Assembly (NCBI GenBank): GCA_944385665.1
Contig: CALWYB010000015.1
Coordinates: 1 to 47,145 of the forward strand
Direction of reading: 5' to 3'
Source: an uncultured Oscillospiraceae bacterium
GTDB lineage: Bacteria; Bacillota; Clostridia; Oscillospirales; Oscillospiraceae
Length of the DNA stretch: 47,145 nt
Shown here: piece by piece, positions 44,473 through 47,145 of the stretch
Layout: each line of letters opens with the position of its first letter
Numbering within the stretch: the first letter of the stretch is position 1
Notes under the pieces: model-generated
Databases searched by the model: none
What the model saw: only the letters and a program-made list of their open reading frames with translations
What the model was told of the DNA's origin: nothing
Translations under genes and position numbers: made by a program

Positions 44473-47145
44473 TTACGGCTCCCGGCCCAGCATCCGCTGG
44501 AGATACTGGCCGGTATAGCTCTGGGGACAGGCAGCCACTTCCTCCGGCGTTCCGGTACACACGATAGTTCCTCCCCCGTCACCGCCCTCGGGTCCCAGGT
44601 CGATGATGTGGTCGGCGGTCTTGATGACGTCCAGGTTGTGCTCAATGACCACCACGGTGTTGCCCGCATCCACCAGCTTTTGCAGCACGTCGATGAGCCG
44701 CTGTACGTCGTAGCTGTGCAGGCCGGTGGTGGGCTCGTCCAGGATATAGATGGTCTTGCCGGTGGAGCGCTTACTGAGCTCGGTGGCCAGCTTCACCCGC
44801 TGGGCCTCACCGCCGGACAGGGTGGTGGAGGACTGGCCCAGCTTCACATAGCCCAGGCCCACCTCCTCCAGGGTTTTCAGACGGTTATACAGCTTGGGGA
44901 TGTTCTCGAAGAAGGGCAGAGCCTCATCCACCGTCATCTCCAGCACCTCGTAGATGTTCTTGCCCTTGTAGCGCACCTCCAGGGTCTCCCGGTTGTACCG
45001 TTTTCCCTTACACACTTCACAGGGCACATAGATGTCGGGGAGGAAGTGCATCTCGATTTTCAGCAGGCCATCGCCCTGGCAGGCCTCACACCGGCCGCCC
45101 CGGGTGTTGAAGGAGAACCGCCCCGGTCCGTAGCCCCGGGTCTTGGCGTCCTGGGTGGAGGCAAACAGCTCCCGGATGTCGTTGAACAGTCCGGTATAGG
45201 TGGCGGGGTTAGAGCGGGGCGTTCTTCCGATGGGGGACTGGTCGATGTCGATGACCTTGTCCAGGTACTCCTCCCCCTCGATGCGGTCGTGCTTGCCGGG
45301 ACGCACCTTTACCCGGTTCAGATCGGCCCCCAGCTTTTTATAGAGGATCTCGTTGACCAGGGAGGACTTGCCGCTGCCCGACACACCGGTGACGCAGGTA
45401 AAGGTACCCAGGGGGATGTCCACGTCCACCCCCCGCAGGTTATTCTCCCGGGCACCGAAGATCTTCAGGTGCTTCCCGTTGCCCTCCCGGCGGTGGTCCG
45501 GGACGGGAATCTTCCGGCGGCCCGCCAGGTAGTCGCCGGTAATGGAGCCGGGGGTGTTCATGACCTCCTCCGGGGTGCCCGCCGCCACGATCTCGCCCCC
45601 GTGGACCCCCGCACCTGGTCCCACATCCACGATGTAGTCGGCAGCGCGCATGGTGTCCTCGTCGTGCTCCACCACAATGAGGGTGTTGCCCAGGTCCCGC
45701 AGGTCCTGGAGGGTTTTCAGCAGCTTGTCGTTGTCCCGCTGATGCAGGCCGATGGAGGGCTCGTCCAGAATATAGAGGACCCCCATGAGGGAGGAACCAA
45801 TCTGGGTGGCCAGGCGAATGCGCTGACTCTCGCCCCCGGACAGGGTGGCGGCGGAGCGGGACAGAGTCAGGTATTGCAGGCCCACCGAGCGGAGAAAGCC
45901 CAGGCGGTTTTTAATCTCCTTCAAAATCTGGGCGGCGATCATCTGCTGGGTCTCGGTGAGCTCCAGATGCTCCATAAAGTCCAGGGCCTCGGTGACCGAC
46001 TTATGGCAGAAGGTGTCGATGTCGATGCCCCCCACCGTCACCGCCAGTGACTCCCGGCGCAGACGGCGGCCATGGCAGGTGGGGCAGGGGCTCTGGCTCA
46101 TGCAGTCCTCCAGCTCCTTGCGCACCGCGTCGGACTGGGTCTCCTTGTACCGCCGCTCCAGGTTGTTGCAGATGCCCTCAAAGGCCTGGTGGAGGGTGCC
46201 CTTCCCCCGGGGCTGGTCATAGTGGAGAGTGAGCTCCTCCCCCTTGGTGCCGTAGAGGATCACGTCCAGCACCTCCGGGGACAGGTCCTTCACCGGGGTG
46301 TCCAGCTTGAAGCGGTACTTCTTGGCCAGGGCCTCGAAGTACATGCGGGAGATGCCGTCGGACTTGATGTTGCTCCACCCGGAGGCGGTGATGGCCCCCT
46401 CCAGGATAGACAGGTTCTTATTGGGAATCACCAGGTCGGGGTCCACCTTCAGCTGGCTGCCCAGACCGGTACAGGTGGGGCAGGCGCCGAAGGGGTTGTT
46501 GAAGGAGAACATCCGGGGGGTGAGCTCCTCGATGGACACGCCGCAGTCCTCGCAGGCGTAGTTCTGGGAGAAGAGGATGTTCCGGTCCTCCCCCACCACG
46601 TTGATGACCACCAGGCCGCCCGCCAGATTGGAGGCCACCTCCACGCTGTCGGTGAGGCGGCGGGTGATGTCGTCCCGGATGACCAGGCGGTCCACTACGA
46701 TCTCAATGTTGTGCTTTTTATTTTTCTCCAGTTTGATCTCCTCGCTGAGATCGTAAGCGATGCCGTCCACCCGGCAACGCACATAGCCGGAGCGGCGGGC
46801 ATCCTCAAAGATCTTGGCGTGCTCGCCCTTCTTGCCCCGGATCACGGGAGCCATCACCTGGATGCGGGTGGCTTCGGGCAGAGCCAGAACCTGGTCGATG
46901 ATCTGGTCGATGGTCTGCTGTTTGATCTCCTTGCCGCAGATGGGGCAGTGGGGAGTGCCCACCCGTGCCCACAGCAGTCGCAGGTAGTCGTAGATCTCGG
47001 TGACGGTGCCCACCGTGGAGCGGGGGTTCTTACTGGTGGTTTTCTGGTCGATGGAGATGGCGGGAGAGAGGCCGTCGATGTAGTCCACGTCCGGCTTCTC
47101 CATCTGGCCCAGGAACATCCGGGCGTAGGAGGACAGGGACTCCAC
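44473..47145 (-). CDS. uvrA: Excinuclease ABC subunit UvrA (N-terminus outside the window)
   Basis: 890 residues visible. The first residues read (V)[20 protein letters not shown], which in complete UvrA lies about 50 residues after the start, so the N-terminal Walker A is cut off by the window edge. Zinc-binding CPICGK and further CxxC pairs, the [19 protein letters not shown] signature with [13 protein letters not shown], the second Walker [23 protein letters not shown] and the second signature [16 protein letters not shown] are all present. It scans DNA for bulky lesions with UvrB in nucleotide excision repair. No clear terminator is seen after the stop. Confidence 0.98.
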   Translation of the reverse strand: MESLSSYARMFLGQMEKPDVDYIDGLSPAISIDQKTTSKNPRSTVGTVTEIYDYLRLLWARVGTPHCPICGKEIKQQTIDQIIDQVLALPEATRIQVMAPVIRGKKGEHAKIFEDARRSGYVRCRVDGIAYDLSEEIKLEKNKKHNIEIVVDRLVIRDDITRRLTDSVEVASNLAGGLVVINVVGEDRNILFSQNYACEDCGVSIEELTPRMFSFNNPFGACPTCTGLGSQLKVDPDLVIPNKNLSILEGAITASGWSNIKSDGISRMYFEALAKKYRFKLDTPVKDLSPEVLDVILYGTKGEELTLHYDQPRGKGTLHQAFEGICNNLERRYKETQSDAVRKELEDCMSQSPCPTCHGRRLRRESLAVTVGGIDIDTFCHKSVTEALDFMEHLELTETQQMIAAQILKEIKNRLGFLRSVGLQYLTLSRSAATLSGGESQRIRLATQIGSSLMGVLYILDEPSIGLHQRDNDKLLKTLQDLRDLGNTLIVVEHDEDTMRAADYIVDVGPGAGVHGGEIVAAGTPEEVMNTPGSITGDYLAGRRKIPVPDHRREGNGKHLKIFGARENNLRGVDVDIPLGTFTCVTGVSGSGKSSLVNEILYKKLGADLNRVKVRPGKHDRIEGEEYLDKVIDIDQSPIGRTPRSNPATYTGLFNDIRELFASTQDAKTRGYGPGRFSFNTRGGRCEACQGDGLLKIEMHFLPDIYVPCEVCKGKRYNRETLEVRYKGKNIYEVLEMTVDEALPFFENIPKLYNRLKTLEEVGLGYVKLGQSSTTLSGGEAQRVKLATELSKRSTGKTIYILDEPTTGLHSYDVQRLIDVLQKLVDAGNTVVVIEHNLDVIKTADHIIDLGPEGGDGGGTIVCTGTPEEVAACPQSYTGQYLQRMLGREP

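Noticed and set aside
1-47145. CRISPR arrays, rRNA, tRNA, prophage, intact transposases
   Set aside because: No direct-repeat arrays, rRNA signatures, tRNA cloverleafs or transposase/integrase motifs were seen on either strand.

Overview
The window is a high-GC (roughly 60%) Bacillota (Firmicutes) chromosome segment. Strong AGGAGG-type ribosome binding sites, intrinsic terminators after most genes, SpoVB-like and YlmC/YmxH sporulation-linked proteins, two lipoteichoic-acid-synthase-type enzymes, a group B-type [FeFe] hydrogenase, a crotonase and a glutaminyl-tRNA synthetase together suggest an anaerobic, probably gut, Clostridia of the Oscillospiraceae type (Flavonifractor/Lawsonibacter-like). 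The genus is inference. I see no rRNA, tRNA, CRISPR array, prophage or intact insertion sequence.

Layout. 1-2.4 kb: the two halves of a heterodimeric ABC exporter with one degenerate ATP site. 2.4-4.5 kb: a membrane/cytidylate-kinase fusion, divergent from a PadR regulator with a PadR-type operator between them. 4.5-9.4 kb (minus): ywiB-like gene-argS, then DUF1648-like/Nudix/tRNA methyltransferase/rsmI. 9.5-12.9 kb (minus): YibE/F protein, lipoprotein alkaline phosphatase, Rrf2 regulator, the last divergent from the [FeFe] hydrogenase (13.3-14.8 kb). 14.9-18.6 kb: NlpC/P60 secreted hydrolase, small unknown protein, LTA synthase family protein, PRC-barrel protein. 18.7-21.2 kb: rpsB-tsf and a THEP1-like NTPase. 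21.2-24.7 kb: SpoVB-like flippase, crotonase, AEC transporter. 24.7-25.4 kb: an AT-rich, apparently non-coding transcription unit with long nested complementarities. 25.5-31.6 kb: DUF2461 and VanW proteins, XpaC-like protein, second LTA synthase family protein. 32-35.9 kb: unknown gene-cstA, then YhhN-like and TIGR01906 membrane proteins. 35.9-37.7 kb (minus): thioredoxin, an atypical thioredoxin reductase and a Nim-like flavoprotein. 37.9-39.6 kb: glnS. 39.6-47.1 kb (minus): ECF sigma/anti-sigma pair, recD2 operon, and uvrA running off the window.

Most of this is core housekeeping (translation, repair, envelope). The most unusual element is the roughly 670-nt minus-strand unit at 24711-25380. 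It has a consensus promoter, a strong terminator, no convincing protein and several nested perfect helices, so I read it as a large structured RNA of the ornate type (ROOL-like is the leading guess) or a new class. Next in interest are the thioredoxin reductase lacking the usual NADPH-binding motif, the PadR operator controlling a membrane-kinase fusion, an identical sequence block at the divergent Rrf2/hydrogenase promoters, and an ECF-type promoter in front of the ECF sigma gene.

Starts were chosen by Shine-Dalgarno spacing and often differ from the longest reading frame; each entry gives the reason.
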